Shown: positions 19,333 through 28,385, numbered from the stretch's first letter. The stretch: 64,000 nt of DNA from Chitinophagaceae bacterium DXS (GCA_030345135.1 CP128386.1:4818548-4882547), one strand, 5' to 3'. The notes: a model not told the origin generated them from the letters alone. Numbers and translations are program-made.

Positions 19333-19362
19333 AAAAAAGGATGTACTTCGCATCCTTTTTTT
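19333..19362. terminator. Bidirectional rho-independent terminator
   Basis: Stem AAAAAAGGATG / CATCCTTTTTT with a seven-base loop, followed by T on the plus side and preceded by A. It lies between convergent genes, about 45 bp after the small secreted protein gene. Confidence 0.85.
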
Positions 19363-19435
19363 ATTATTTAAATCGGTTGCATCATCGCCAACACAACTCC
19401 GATCTTTTCATTTTTTCCATCTTACCTATCTCCCC

Positions 19436-19521
19436 ATCTTACACGTCTTACGGTCTTACGATCTTACGATCTTACTGTCTTACTGTCTTACTGTCTTACG
19501 GTCTTACGATTACGGTCTTCT
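19436..19521 (-). repeat. 8-bp tandem repeat array (GACNGTAA family), minus strand
   Basis: Read on the minus strand, units GACCGTAA, GACAGTAA and GATCGTAA begin directly after the stop codon of the minus-strand TolB-like gene. On the plus strand it appears as CTTACGGT/CTTACTGT repeats. Confidence 0.93.
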
Positions 19522-20403
19522 CTACACCGCAGCCATCACCACACTTCCTGCTTGCCTCATCCAGCTCTCTGCGCTGGCGTTTTCAAACTTTGAAACGGTA
19601 ATGCCTACAATTTCATCCTGTACTTTAAAGATAGAGGATTTGGTAAGAGATGTTTCATGCAGTTCACACCACATCTGTTGATAGTTGCTTGTTCTGATTA
19701 TCTGGATGTTAGTGCGTATTCTATCGCCTGCGTACTGTAGATGCCCCGTAATGACAATATCGGCACCTGAATTGGTTGCCAGTTCCCTAATGTCAGAAGT
19801 CCTGCTTAAAAGGCTTGTAATGGCCTGGGGTGCTATAACACAAATGCTCTCGAAATGCATTAATGCGGAACTCAATTGCATTGTTAGTCCGTTGGTAAAA
19901 GATTCAAGCAGATCGTTATTCTTCTGGTAGGTGAAAGGAAGCACTGCAACTACCATGTTAGGATGCCCGATGTATGAGCTGTTGCTGCTTTTTCTTGAAA
20001 GACTGGCAACAGGTGCAAACGTGCCGGTGCTATCGCTTTTTGTTGTAGTACTGAATTCCGGAACGTATTTTCCTTTTGGTATGGAAATATACACTGTGTT
20101 TGCTATATCAGCGTGGTGATAATAATCATCCAGCGCGCGTCTCAATCTGCCTGCGTGTATTCTTACTATACCGTTTTCAGACGGTTTAAAATTAGCCGGT
20201 TTGCCCAATACGCCCACGGCAATGGTGTATTCCTTAAGGCAATTGGCACGGCCATTCAGTGTTTCATTTACAATGAATACAAGAAATCGTTTCAGTATTT
20301 CAGATTCTACAAAAACGGGATCTTTAAATATTTTTGTCATCTGATCCTGGATCGCTTCTTTTGGGATTGACGCTTCATTTTGCGTCCATTGAATAGGGGT
20401 CAT
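19522..20403 (-). CDS. TolB/FlgO-like protein with an N-terminal winged-helix-like regulatory domain
   Basis: I place the start at the ATG giving MTPIQWTQNEAS (293 residues); a longer frame begins with TTG and overlaps the upstream stop. Residues about 20-115 (FVESEILKRFLVFIVNETL, ANCLKEYTIAVGVLGKP, IVRIHAGRLRRALDDYY, IPKGKYVPEF) match a domain found at the N-terminus of adenylate-cyclase and TPR-type TolB-like proteins, thought to be DNA-binding-like. Residues about 145-290 (MVVAVLPFTYQKN, LTMQLSSALMHF, GADIVITGHLQYAGDRIRTNIQII) match the TolB N-terminal/FlgO-like fold. No cyclase or TPR is attached, so this is a short form. A signalling role is inferred. Confidence 0.7.
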   Translation of the reverse strand: MTPIQWTQNEASIPKEAIQDQMTKIFKDPVFVESEILKRFLVFIVNETLNGRANCLKEYTIAVGVLGKPANFKPSENGIVRIHAGRLRRALDDYYHHADIANTVYISIPKGKYVPEFSTTTKSDSTGTFAPVASLSRKSSNSSYIGHPNMVVAVLPFTYQKNNDLLESFTNGLTMQLSSALMHFESICVIAPQAITSLLSRTSDIRELATNSGADIVITGHLQYAGDRIRTNIQIIRTSNYQQMWCELHETSLTKSSIFKVQDEIVGITVSKFENASAESWMRQAGSVVMAAV

Positions 20404-20477
20404 AACAATAAGTTTAGTTTTTCTAAATAGGCAGCATCCGGTTAGCGCAGCATAGGTTTTGCAAATGGGTAAATGTT

Positions 20478-20858
20478 TCAATTGACATGCTGCGTGATCT
20501 CTCCTTTTACATTTTCATACAGTTGGCCAAGCGTTGTGAATGCACCGGACATCATGAAAAAAAGTTCCGACTGCGAAAATGACTCCAGTGATTTTACAAT
20601 CGCCCAGTAGGTGATAAAATGATATTTTCCTTCGTGTATTACATCACGCATGATCTGAAATCCGAGGCAGGTGTCAGGTATTTGCGTAGATGCCAAACGA
20701 TAAGTTTGTTCAAATTCTTTTTGATTATGTTCGGGAATGAACCCGGATAATTTTAAGTAATACATATATGTGGTTACAGAAAGTTTATGGAGGTATGAAG
20801 AATGTTCAGATTTGGTATCTATAGATTTCAATTTGTATGCCAGTAAAAATTGCAGCAT
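20478..20858 (-). CDS. Small protein, possibly dimeric alpha-beta barrel (ABM)-like
   Basis: A 126-residue protein without signal peptide. I do not recognise it firmly. The C-terminal half (CLGFQIMRDV, YHFITYWAIVKSLESF, SGAFTTLGQLYENV) resembles the spacing of antibiotic-biosynthesis-monooxygenase-like domains. The N-terminal half is rich in Tyr and Leu. It ends 74 bp before the TolB-like gene on the same strand, so the two are probably co-transcribed. Confidence 0.5.
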   Translation of the reverse strand: MLQFLLAYKLKSIDTKSEHSSYLHKLSVTTYMYYLKLSGFIPEHNQKEFEQTYRLASTQIPDTCLGFQIMRDVIHEGKYHFITYWAIVKSLESFSQSELFFMMSGAFTTLGQLYENVKGEITQHVN

Positions 20859-21033
20859 AGCTTTTTTATAACATATTGATTTTTACTGGCTATCACTGTA
20901 TGTTGAGGTGATGCAAATAATGACCTCTATCGAAATTTAAAACACGTATCGAAATATCGATAGCAGTAGAGGGCTTTCCATAGCCGCATTCGGTTGCTGG
21001 TTGTTTTTCTTTTCATTGGTTGTCATTTTTCAT

Positions 21034-23100
21034 TTACAGGTTTTCGCGATAAATGTTCAATTTTTTTAATCGCGATCTCAGTGTACTTGGATGCAGCCCC
21101 AATCTGTTAGCTGCGCCGCTTTCGCCATTGATCCTTCCATTACATTCTTCCAGTATTTTCAGGATATGATTTTTTTCTACCTCTTCAATAGTTGATGAAG
21201 AAACAATTGTTGTATCATCGTTAACCGGGTTTTGGTTATTTAATCCTTCGAGTCTCAGTGTGTGCCCTTCTGAAGAAATAACAGAACGTTGTATTACATT
21301 CATTAACTCACGGATGTTGCCTGGCCATTTGTATTCGCACAATCTGGTCATGTCAGCCTTGCTTACGTCGGTGATCTGTTTGTTATGTTCAGCAGATATT
21401 GTTCTAACAAAGTGTCCTACAAGCAGCGGAATATCTCCGGGTCTTTTTCGTAGTGGAGGAATAGTGATGGGAAATACATTCAGCCGGTAAAAGAGATCCT
21501 CCCTGAAATGCCCTTCAACCACTTCCCTGGATAATTCCCTGTTTGTTGCTGCGATAATGCGTACGTCAACCTTTATTGTCTGTTGTCCGCCTATCCGTTC
21601 AAATTCACCACTCTGCAGCACCCTTAATAATTTGGGTTGAACAGAAAGGGGCATTTCACCTATTTCGTCCAGGAAGATAGTGCCTTTATGTGCCAGTTCA
21701 AATCTTCCTTTACGTGCTTGTAAAGCGCCGGTAAATGCGCCTTTTTCGTGGCCGAACAATTCACTTTCTATCAGTTCAGGTGGAAGCGCCGCACAGTTTA
21801 TTTTGATGAACTGCTTATCACTACGGAAACTGTGGCTATGTATAAAGTGTGCGAAAATCTCTTTGCCCACACCGGTTTCACCGTTCAGAAGAACACTTGC
21901 GTTTGTGTCGGCTACCTTTCTTGCTTTTTGCAAAGCATACAATACTGCGTTGCTTTGACCAATAATACCAGTTTCCATGATTTGGGAACTGGTTTCGCAC
22001 GTCGATGGAAGACTTTCTTTTTCAAGTTCATTTTTGAGTAGCTTCAACTGCATCAGTGCGTCTTCCTTATCTGTTATGTTGTTGCCAATATTCATCGTAC
22101 CTTTAAGCTTTCCATCCTCATCATACATAAGCATGTTTGTCCAGCTTATCTTTAGCCCGGTGCCGTCTTTTGTGCGGACCTCAGTAAGAAAATTGGCGAT
22201 TGTTTGTTGAGTTTGTATTGTTTTTGTGTAAAGCGCTTTTAAAGTATTGCCTGTACCGGCCATAGGAAACTTTTCAAACCAATTTTGGTTCAGCAATTCC
22301 GAAGCTGAATGATAGCCGAGCGTTTTAACTGTATAAGGATTAACGAAACTGATATTACCGTCTTTGTCCAGGGCAACGATCAGAAGTTGTGCTGCGTTCA
22401 ACAGGGAGTTCCATTGAGTTTGTTCCTGATTCAGCTTTTTGATGATGTGGTATTTTTCAAACAGTTTGTTCCTCAACCTGAAGCTTATAATACATACAAA
22501 CGTGAGTAGATTGAGGTTAAACGGAAAGAATATTCTAATGCCGCCTGTCTGCTGTTGATCTTGATTGGTCTGATAAAGTACGCCTGCAAACAGCAGTAGT
22601 CCATAGATCAGCATTGCTGTAAAAAGCCATTTAGCTTCCTTGCTCTTGCCTTGTTTTTTCTGATGCCTGGCTGCGAGCATTCCTTGCGCCCATATCAGTG
22701 TCAGCGGAACCAGCATAAACCAAATCCAGTTGGGGCTATCATTGCGTTGCTCTGTAGACACCATCAGCACAAAAGCAACAGCAAGTAAACCATTGATTAC
22801 TAATGAAAGTTTTTTTCTGTGGTAATTGCTGTAATAGCTGATAAACCAGGGTAGCAGCAGGTAATGTGCCCATAAAAAAGAACACTTAACGTAAAAGGAA
22901 AAAGGATAGGGGGCTTGTACTTTTGTAATAAATCCCGCAGGGGGAACAACAATAAACAGCAATACAAGCAGTGCCAGTATTCCAAACAGCACATCTATCT
23001 TTTCACCATCTTTATGCATGCCCACAAACAGGTTTATCAGACCCGCAATGAGAGCAGCTCCTGCAGTAATAAATGCAGTTGCGAAAATAATTGGTTCCAT
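21034..23100 (-). CDS. Membrane-embedded sigma-54-dependent transcriptional activator (7TM-PAS-AAA+-Fis)
   Basis: A 688-residue bacterial enhancer-binding protein. Residues 1-210 contain about seven hydrophobic segments resembling 7TM histidine-kinase input domains. A PAS domain follows (about 225-350, LLIVALDKDGNISFVNPYTVKTLGYHSASEL is described here in parts: ALDKDGNISFVNP then TLGYHSASEL). The sigma-54 AAA+ domain (about 385-620) has Walker A GETGVGKE with K413 and the sigma-54 contact loop GAFTGA at 454-459, plus FLDEIGEMP and RLNVFPITIPPLRKR. The C-terminus is a Fis-type helix-turn-helix (AANRLGLHPSTLRSRLKKL). It should activate RpoN promoters in response to a membrane or redox signal; targets are unknown. 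Confidence 0.92.
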   Translation of the reverse strand: MEPIIFATAFITAGAALIAGLINLFVGMHKDGEKIDVLFGILALLVLLFIVVPPAGFITKVQAPYPFSFYVKCSFLWAHYLLLPWFISYYSNYHRKKLSLVINGLLAVAFVLMVSTEQRNDSPNWIWFMLVPLTLIWAQGMLAARHQKKQGKSKEAKWLFTAMLIYGLLLFAGVLYQTNQDQQQTGGIRIFFPFNLNLLTFVCIISFRLRNKLFEKYHIIKKLNQEQTQWNSLLNAAQLLIVALDKDGNISFVNPYTVKTLGYHSASELLNQNWFEKFPMAGTGNTLKALYTKTIQTQQTIANFLTEVRTKDGTGLKISWTNMLMYDEDGKLKGTMNIGNNITDKEDALMQLKLLKNELEKESLPSTCETSSQIMETGIIGQSNAVLYALQKARKVADTNASVLLNGETGVGKEIFAHFIHSHSFRSDKQFIKINCAALPPELIESELFGHEKGAFTGALQARKGRFELAHKGTIFLDEIGEMPLSVQPKLLRVLQSGEFERIGGQQTIKVDVRIIAATNRELSREVVEGHFREDLFYRLNVFPITIPPLRKRPGDIPLLVGHFVRTISAEHNKQITDVSKADMTRLCEYKWPGNIRELMNVIQRSVISSEGHTLRLEGLNNQNPVNDDTTIVSSSTIEEVEKNHILKILEECNGRINGESGAANRLGLHPSTLRSRLKKLNIYRENL

Positions 23101-23535
23101 CCGACAGTTTTAAACTGGCGTCTTAAGGGGTGTAATAAATAGGTCCTGTTTTCGTGGTAATAATCAAGGGGTACTTTAGATCATTCTATTATTGCGGCCG
23201 GCGCAGTTAGTTGCGGCGTTAAGACGTAACCAATAAGTTTTTTAGCAAAGCAGATCCTGAAAAAGTTTTTTTTTTAATGCAATTCCTGGCGAATGTTACG
23301 TCCTCGTAATAAATTTAATAAAAAAAGCCAATCTGTAACTTTTTCTTGACCGGGCCAACTGGTGTTCCGCATTGGTATTTAACTGTATTACAATCATTTG
23401 AATAATTTGTTGCAAAAACTGCAATAAATCTTTTAACAAACTATAAAATCCAGCCATAAGAGAGGTATAAAGAAAACAGGCTACCGGTAATGGCAGCCTG
23501 TGTTCCTGGTTGGATCCTATGCTGGTTGCTGATAA
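23101..23535. other. Intergenic region upstream of the sigma-54 activator
   Basis: Besides the terminator of the upstream gene, it holds no gene. It is A/T-rich and should contain the promoter of the activator. I found no clear TGGCAC-N5-TTGC element. Confidence 0.5.
23476..23501 (-). terminator. Terminator of the beta-helix/FN3 protein gene
   Basis: On the minus strand, ACAGGCTGCC and GGTAGCCTGT form a ten-pair stem (one G-T pair) around ATTACC and are followed by TTTCTTT, 34 bp after the stop codon. Confidence 0.85.
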
Positions 23536-25971
23536 TTATTGTGGTCTTGCAGATACTTCCGATGAGAGTGGTCCTTCACCCACACTATTCAACGCTGAAA
23601 TAACATAGTAATAGGTTGTGCCATTTGTTTTGTTTCCATCAACATAAGATAGTGTGTTACCGTCCGAGGTGGTTTTAATCAGGTTGTATTTGCCTGAAGC
23701 GGTGCCACGGTAGATCTTATATCCCGTAATGGTGGTGCCACCTGTGTTGGAGGGTTGCCCCCATGAAAGCGTTACAGTAGTACTTGCTGCTGTAGCCCTC
23801 AAATTGGTAGGTGCTGTCGGCAAAGTATATGAAGATGCCGTGTATCTCACCTCGTTTGATTTAGGAGACTCTGCAGCTGAATTTACTGCCGTTACTGTAT
23901 AATAGTAATTTGTGCCGTTAGTGAGATTCGGATCTGTATAAGTAAGTGTACTGCCTCCCACAGTTGTAAGCAACGTGCCTGATCCAGATGCATTGCCACG
24001 GTATATCTTGTAATTGGTAATTGTTGCGTTACCATTGCTTAATGGTGCTGACCAATTTAGCGTTGCTTGTAATATGCCGGCCACCAGGGAAAGATTTTGA
24101 GGTGCAGATGGTGCTACAGGTGGCGGAGTAACCAATACAGAAACTTCATTTGACTTCGCGGACTCCATATGGTTTCTGGTACTGGTCACAGTATAGTAAT
24201 AAGTGGCGGGAGTAAGGCCAGCATCGGTATAGGTTGTAACATTCTTGGCAACGGTTGAAACGAGCTCTGTGGTAAAGCCTTTCACGGTTCCCCTGTAAAC
24301 TGCATAGCCGGTAATTGAATCCGCACCAGAAGCTGGTGGGCTCCAGTTTAAAATTGCTTGTCCTACGCCCGGTTGTGCTGTAAGACCTTGCGGAGCTGGA
24401 GGTAAAGGTTCCGGTGCAAGAGAAGCCACAGCATCTGCTGAAGGCTGGGATTCGCCAACTTTGTTTATTGCTGTTACTTTATAAATGTAAGTAAAGCCAA
24501 TAGTTACACTGGTATCGGTATAACTAAGCCCTGAATTTACAGCTACACTACGGTCTGAACCTCTCATTGCGGTTGATCTGTATACCTGGTAAGATGCTAT
24601 TGGTGATCCGCCGTTGACTGATGGTGGGTCCCATGTTAATACAACACTTTTCCCTTGCGGAGTAGCAACCAGGTTTGTTGGTGGTGCCGGCACTGTTGGC
24701 ATAACAGAGTCAGAGGATGTTTTGCTGTAAACATCTTTTCTTCCATCGTTGTAATACACGGTGATCTTATCCTGTCCTACAGAAAAGATTGCGCCGGGAG
24801 CTGTTGGGCCGGGAGGGGGAACAACTGAACTAGTGTCTGGTGGAGGAGGAGTTACATGGTTTGTATCCGGAATACCTTCAGTACCGCCGATATATTCATT
24901 CGGAACGTTGTCTTTTATCTTGGGCCACAAGGTTGGATCGTAGGCGAAATTGGTGATAACACCAGGTATAGATGCCAGAGCGCCATTGCTTGTTCCATTC
25001 TGAATGTACATAGCCTCCCTTGGGGCATTGGAACCACCCTGGAGTACTACATTGGTCATAAATAACTGCATTGCGCCGAGATTGTATCCTCTGTCATAAC
25101 GGTTGTCAATATAAACAGCATTACTATTACCCATTTTGGCGGTGTTTTTCAATACGATATTGTTGTAATAAACCTGTCCACTGCTAAAGATGGTTAAGCC
25201 GGAGCCCACGGATCCATCCACATAAAAATCGCTAAAACTACCAGTGGTGGCATCTTGCACGGCTATGCCGCTTCTTTGTCCTGACTGGCTTGCTGTACCT
25301 GCATTGTACACTTTAAGGCCGGAAACATCACAGTTCTGTGCATTGGTTATCTGAAATCCATCCCATCCACAATTTGTAGCAGAACAGTTTCTGATTTTCA
25401 AGCCAACAATAGGAGGTGTTTTGAAACCATTGTACATATCGGATGTCTGACCGATATAAAAGCCTTCGTTATTACAGTTCTCTGCAGAACAGTTTTTCAG
25501 GGATACATCTCTGATAACAAAGTTGGGGTACGCAAAGGACTGATTAGCGGGGTCTGTCTTAATCATGAATCCTACCGATACTGTATTGATTGATACATTT
25601 TCAACAGCCAGGTTAGTGCACCCGCCCGCTTTAAAGCCGATCGCACCGCTTACACCCTGTACGGTAAGACCATACGCTTTGAAATAGGAGCTCCCTGAAA
25701 TCTCTATGCCCCTGTTGCTGGCACCACCTATTATAACGCCGGGAACTGCGGTAACCACAACGGTATCTTTTATAGTTCCTTTGAGATTGTTAATGTAGAA
25801 ACTGGTGATGTTTTGGTTAATTAATAATGTGTCACCGGGAGCATAATTTAAGGATGAGGCATCCTGAATGTAAATGCCGGTTCCTCCGGCATCAGGATTA
25901 AGTGTGATTGTTTTGGCCTGACTAACATACATAGTCGTAGCCATGCAAAAAGTAAAAATTACCTTTTTCAT
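23536..25971 (-). CDS. Secreted right-handed beta-helix protein with four fibronectin type III domains
   Basis: An 811-residue exported protein (signal MKKVIFTFCMATTMYVSQA). Residues about 25-340 have the repeated short strands of a pectate-lyase-like parallel beta-helix (VENVSINTVSVGF, VIRDVSLKNCSAENCNNEGF, GLKIRNCSATNCGWDGFQI). A Pro-rich linker (TPPPPDTSSVVPPPGPTAPG, near 375-395) leads to four FN3 domains of about 90 residues each (from near 430, 525, 620 and 715), with recurring motifs such as YKIYRGTASG and YYYTVTAVNS. Function may be polysaccharide binding or cleavage; no catalytic residues could be assigned. No type IX secretion tail is seen, as the protein ends in the last FN3 domain. 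Confidence 0.88.
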   Translation of the reverse strand: MKKVIFTFCMATTMYVSQAKTITLNPDAGGTGIYIQDASSLNYAPGDTLLINQNITSFYINNLKGTIKDTVVVTAVPGVIIGGASNRGIEISGSSYFKAYGLTVQGVSGAIGFKAGGCTNLAVENVSINTVSVGFMIKTDPANQSFAYPNFVIRDVSLKNCSAENCNNEGFYIGQTSDMYNGFKTPPIVGLKIRNCSATNCGWDGFQITNAQNCDVSGLKVYNAGTASQSGQRSGIAVQDATTGSFSDFYVDGSVGSGLTIFSSGQVYYNNIVLKNTAKMGNSNAVYIDNRYDRGYNLGAMQLFMTNVVLQGGSNAPREAMYIQNGTSNGALASIPGVITNFAYDPTLWPKIKDNVPNEYIGGTEGIPDTNHVTPPPPDTSSVVPPPGPTAPGAIFSVGQDKITVYYNDGRKDVYSKTSSDSVMPTVPAPPTNLVATPQGKSVVLTWDPPSVNGGSPIASYQVYRSTAMRGSDRSVAVNSGLSYTDTSVTIGFTYIYKVTAINKVGESQPSADAVASLAPEPLPPAPQGLTAQPGVGQAILNWSPPASGADSITGYAVYRGTVKGFTTELVSTVAKNVTTYTDAGLTPATYYYTVTSTRNHMESAKSNEVSVLVTPPPVAPSAPQNLSLVAGILQATLNWSAPLSNGNATITNYKIYRGNASGSGTLLTTVGGSTLTYTDPNLTNGTNYYYTVTAVNSAAESPKSNEVRYTASSYTLPTAPTNLRATAASTTVTLSWGQPSNTGGTTITGYKIYRGTASGKYNLIKTTSDGNTLSYVDGNKTNGTTYYYVISALNSVGEGPLSSEVSARPQ

Positions 25972-26773
25972 AATCTTTTTATTAGCGTGAGGAAATAGGA
26001 TATCAGCCTGTGTATTTCAGCATTAAACACAACAGTATTAAAGGCCCATAAATCATGAGATGCTTGAGGATATATCCCTGTGTTTAGTGGAAAACACAGA
26101 CAATTACAAGATACAACAAGTTATGTCATGTGTCAAGAGGCATGCAAAAAATATGTTTAAAAAAAGAGGGTAGCAAACCTTTTTTTATTCCAAATCTGGC
26201 AGTTGTATATAAGATAATCAAACATTTTTTTTATTGAAGATATTAGTGCACAGATATGTAAATCACCTTATAGCTAAAAGAAAAAGTATATCATTTATAA
26301 GCAAGGCCTTTTGTTCAGAAGCTTAGTTGTTTTTAATAGTACTAATAACATTTTGAATCTTCAATTTGGTTGCAGCTTATTTGGTTCCGTTTCCACGAAT
26401 AAAATCTCTATACTCTGGTATAAGACGCAAAGTATAAGCACTTAATCCTCATATGTTGTAAAGAGCTTGATATAAGTAATTGGTTTTTGTGAAGCGGTAT
26501 AAAGGTATACGTAGTTCACGCGCAAGTAAAATGAATGCTCAATACCTGAAAACATTTTTTTTTCAAATTTTTTTGCAAATAAAACCATGGTTGGTTTTTA
26601 CCGTAATTTAAGTTGTTTATTATATGTCTAACCGCTGCGTCAGCAGGCAAAGAACAAGAATTCATTTAACCGTAAAACAAACGTATATAAACGCGAATGG
26701 TGTAAATTGATAACAATAACTTAATGAGGAGCTATTCCTTTAAAAAGCATGTAATATTTCAAACCATCGAATT
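25972..26773. other. 802-bp A/T-rich divergent intergenic region
   Basis: No gene, tRNA or repeat array seen. It contains an inverted repeat near 26078, the motif TTTAACCGTAAA at 26661 and TTTTTACCGTAA near 26597. It must drive the beta-helix protein gene (minus) and the CYTH/FUSC operon (plus). Confidence 0.5.
26078..26099. promoter_or_regulatory. Inverted repeat CTGTGTTT-N6-AAACACAG, candidate operator
   Basis: A perfect 8-bp inverted repeat lies 107 bp upstream of the beta-helix protein gene. A looser copy (CTGTGT ... ACACAACAG) sits at 26010-26038. The same half-site occurs around 51978-52014. Confidence 0.35.
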
Positions 26774-27781
26774 ATGAAATCCGCAAAGCCCGCAGCTGCT
26801 CTGAGGCAAAAAGGGCAGACCAAATCATCCATAAAAAAAATGCCTGCACCCGGGGGAAATGGACAATTGAAATCCGATTCATGGGTGGGTAAAATACCAC
26901 ACATAAAACCCGGTCGTTATGCAGATGGATTGCCGTTTCCTGATTTTAATTATCTCGCATTTAAGCTGATCCTAAAGCCCAACAGGTTTGTTTCGCGTGA
27001 CAGTTTGTTCGACTTTGGGAAAGTGATCAAAGCTCCTGCAGTGGAAAATGGAATGAGCTTTAGCGTTGGTAACTTTGCCAACAGCCCTGTAAAGATCCGC
27101 GAAGTGATTTTTATTGATACGGATGACTTCAGGCTTTATAATAATTCTTTCATACTAAGACGCAGGATAACTTATGTGGATGGCTTTCCTGTAGGCGACC
27201 CGGAAATTGTATTTAAATACCGGAATCCGGATTTGCAGATGACGGCTGAAACAGATGTAAGGCCTCAGATACAAGGGGACTACCAGGTTAAATTTAAATG
27301 TCAGGTTTTGCCGCTTAAAGACCGGCTGGGAGGCATTCGTATTCTATATTCAAACAACGTGCAGTTTCCCAGGAAGAATGTTACTCAAAACGATGTACTG
27401 TCCTTTGATGTGGTTTCGCAGGTATTTCCAGCCCTGGAGTCCTTGAAAAATAAAGAAGGAGAGCGCATAAATCTTGTGAACGGTGCGATAGTGGAAGAAG
27501 TTTTGCAGGATATTGGAATGATTGACTTTGGTGACGGGATTACTGCAAAGGCAAATGTCGGCATCTGGCGCACGCGGGGTGAACACAGACCCCTGATTGG
27601 AGAGTTTGCATACCAGATCAAATTCCGCGATCGCAAAGAACTTGACCGCGAAGCTATGAAGCGTGCAGAAGCTTTTTTCCTTGCTCTGCAGTATTCCGCA
27701 AAAGACTGGATAGCTTTAAATGCCACTAAAACGGGAGTTGTGTACAGGCTTCTTGGTAATCCGCCAAAATCTTCAGAATAA
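26774..27781 (+). CDS. CYTH/VTC-like (triphosphate tunnel fold) protein, possibly non-catalytic
   Basis: A 335-residue protein with a basic, disordered N-terminus and no signal peptide. The central part has strands with alternating charged residues like the triphosphate-tunnel fold: FKLILKPNRF (about 64-73), VIFIDTDDFRLYNNSFILRRR (split: VIFIDTDDFRLY, NNSFILRRR, about 112-132), PEIVFKYRNPD, and late GEFAYQIKFRDR. The yfDTpdlrL...LRxR pattern is characteristic of CYTH and VTC4-type proteins. The usual ExExK motif is not seen at the first strand, so catalysis is doubtful. It is followed after one base by a FUSC-like membrane protein gene. The family call is by pattern only. Confidence 0.6.
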   Translation: MKSAKPAAALRQKGQTKSSIKKMPAPGGNGQLKSDSWVGKIPHIKPGRYADGLPFPDFNYLAFKLILKPNRFVSRDSLFDFGKVIKAPAVENGMSFSVGNFANSPVKIREVIFIDTDDFRLYNNSFILRRRITYVDGFPVGDPEIVFKYRNPDLQMTAETDVRPQIQGDYQVKFKCQVLPLKDRLGGIRILYSNNVQFPRKNVTQNDVLSFDVVSQVFPALESLKNKEGERINLVNGAIVEEVLQDIGMIDFGDGITAKANVGIWRTRGEHRPLIGEFAYQIKFRDRKELDREAMKRAEAFFLALQYSAKDWIALNATKTGVVYRLLGNPPKSSE

Positions 27782-27782
27782 T

Positions 27783-28352
27783 ATGGCCGGCAAGTCGTCA
27801 GAAAAAGCCACGGCGCTAATGCACGCATGGCAGCTTTCATTTGATCATATTCTTGCAATACGCTTTGCTATAAATGTGGCCCTCGCAACCTGGATTGTTT
27901 GGGGTTCCCTTCGTCTTATTAATGATACAAATCCGATATGGGCCATCGCGTCTATGGTTGCAGCTTCAGATCCTCAGCCTGTAGAAGCGCGCAGAATGTT
28001 TAAAGCAAGACTTGTGAATGTTGCCGTTGGCTGTGCCGTAGGGCTGGCTTTTTTGGTTTTCGGTAAGGCACAACAATGGATGTTGCCTGTAGCGCTTGCA
28101 GTAACTGTGCTGATTTCTTCGTTTGTTATACGCATTAAAACCATGTGGCGGCAGGCGCCTATTACAGCGGCAGTGGTAATTGCTTCCGCAATAAATCATG
28201 AATCAGCCAAAACCGGCCTGAGCTATGGATTACACAAAGTGGCTGAAGTTGTTTTCGGGTGTCTGGTTGGGCTTCTTGTGAGCTGGATGATGTCAAAATT
28301 GTGGTTGATTCAGTCAATGCCGGAACCGCAGTCTTCATCTCAAAAAAAGTAA
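27783..28352 (+). CDS. FUSC-like (aromatic acid exporter family) inner-membrane protein, short form
   Basis: A 189-residue membrane protein. I take the ATG giving MAGKSSEK, one base after the CYTH-like stop, over a longer frame inside the upstream gene. About five to six hydrophobic segments are visible (IRFAINVALATWIVWGSL, WAIASMVAAS, VNVAVGCAVGLAFLVFG, LPVALAVTVLISSFVI, VVFGCLVGLLVSWMM). The block RRMFKARLVNVAVGCAVGL and the MWRQAPITAAVVIA pattern fit the FUSC-like domain. Full-length exporters have two such units plus a cytoplasmic domain; this is a single unit. Tight coupling suggests a joint function with the CYTH-like protein. Confidence 0.72.
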   Translation: MAGKSSEKATALMHAWQLSFDHILAIRFAINVALATWIVWGSLRLINDTNPIWAIASMVAASDPQPVEARRMFKARLVNVAVGCAVGLAFLVFGKAQQWMLPVALAVTVLISSFVIRIKTMWRQAPITAAVVIASAINHESAKTGLSYGLHKVAEVVFGCLVGLLVSWMMSKLWLIQSMPEPQSSSQKK

Positions 28353-28385
28353 AAAAAGCCTTCACATTGTATATCTTGTAGGCGA

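Noticed and set aside
23101-23535. Sigma-54 promoter for the membrane-bound activator or its neighbours
   Set aside because: I scanned by eye for TGGCAC-N5-TTGC and found no convincing match.
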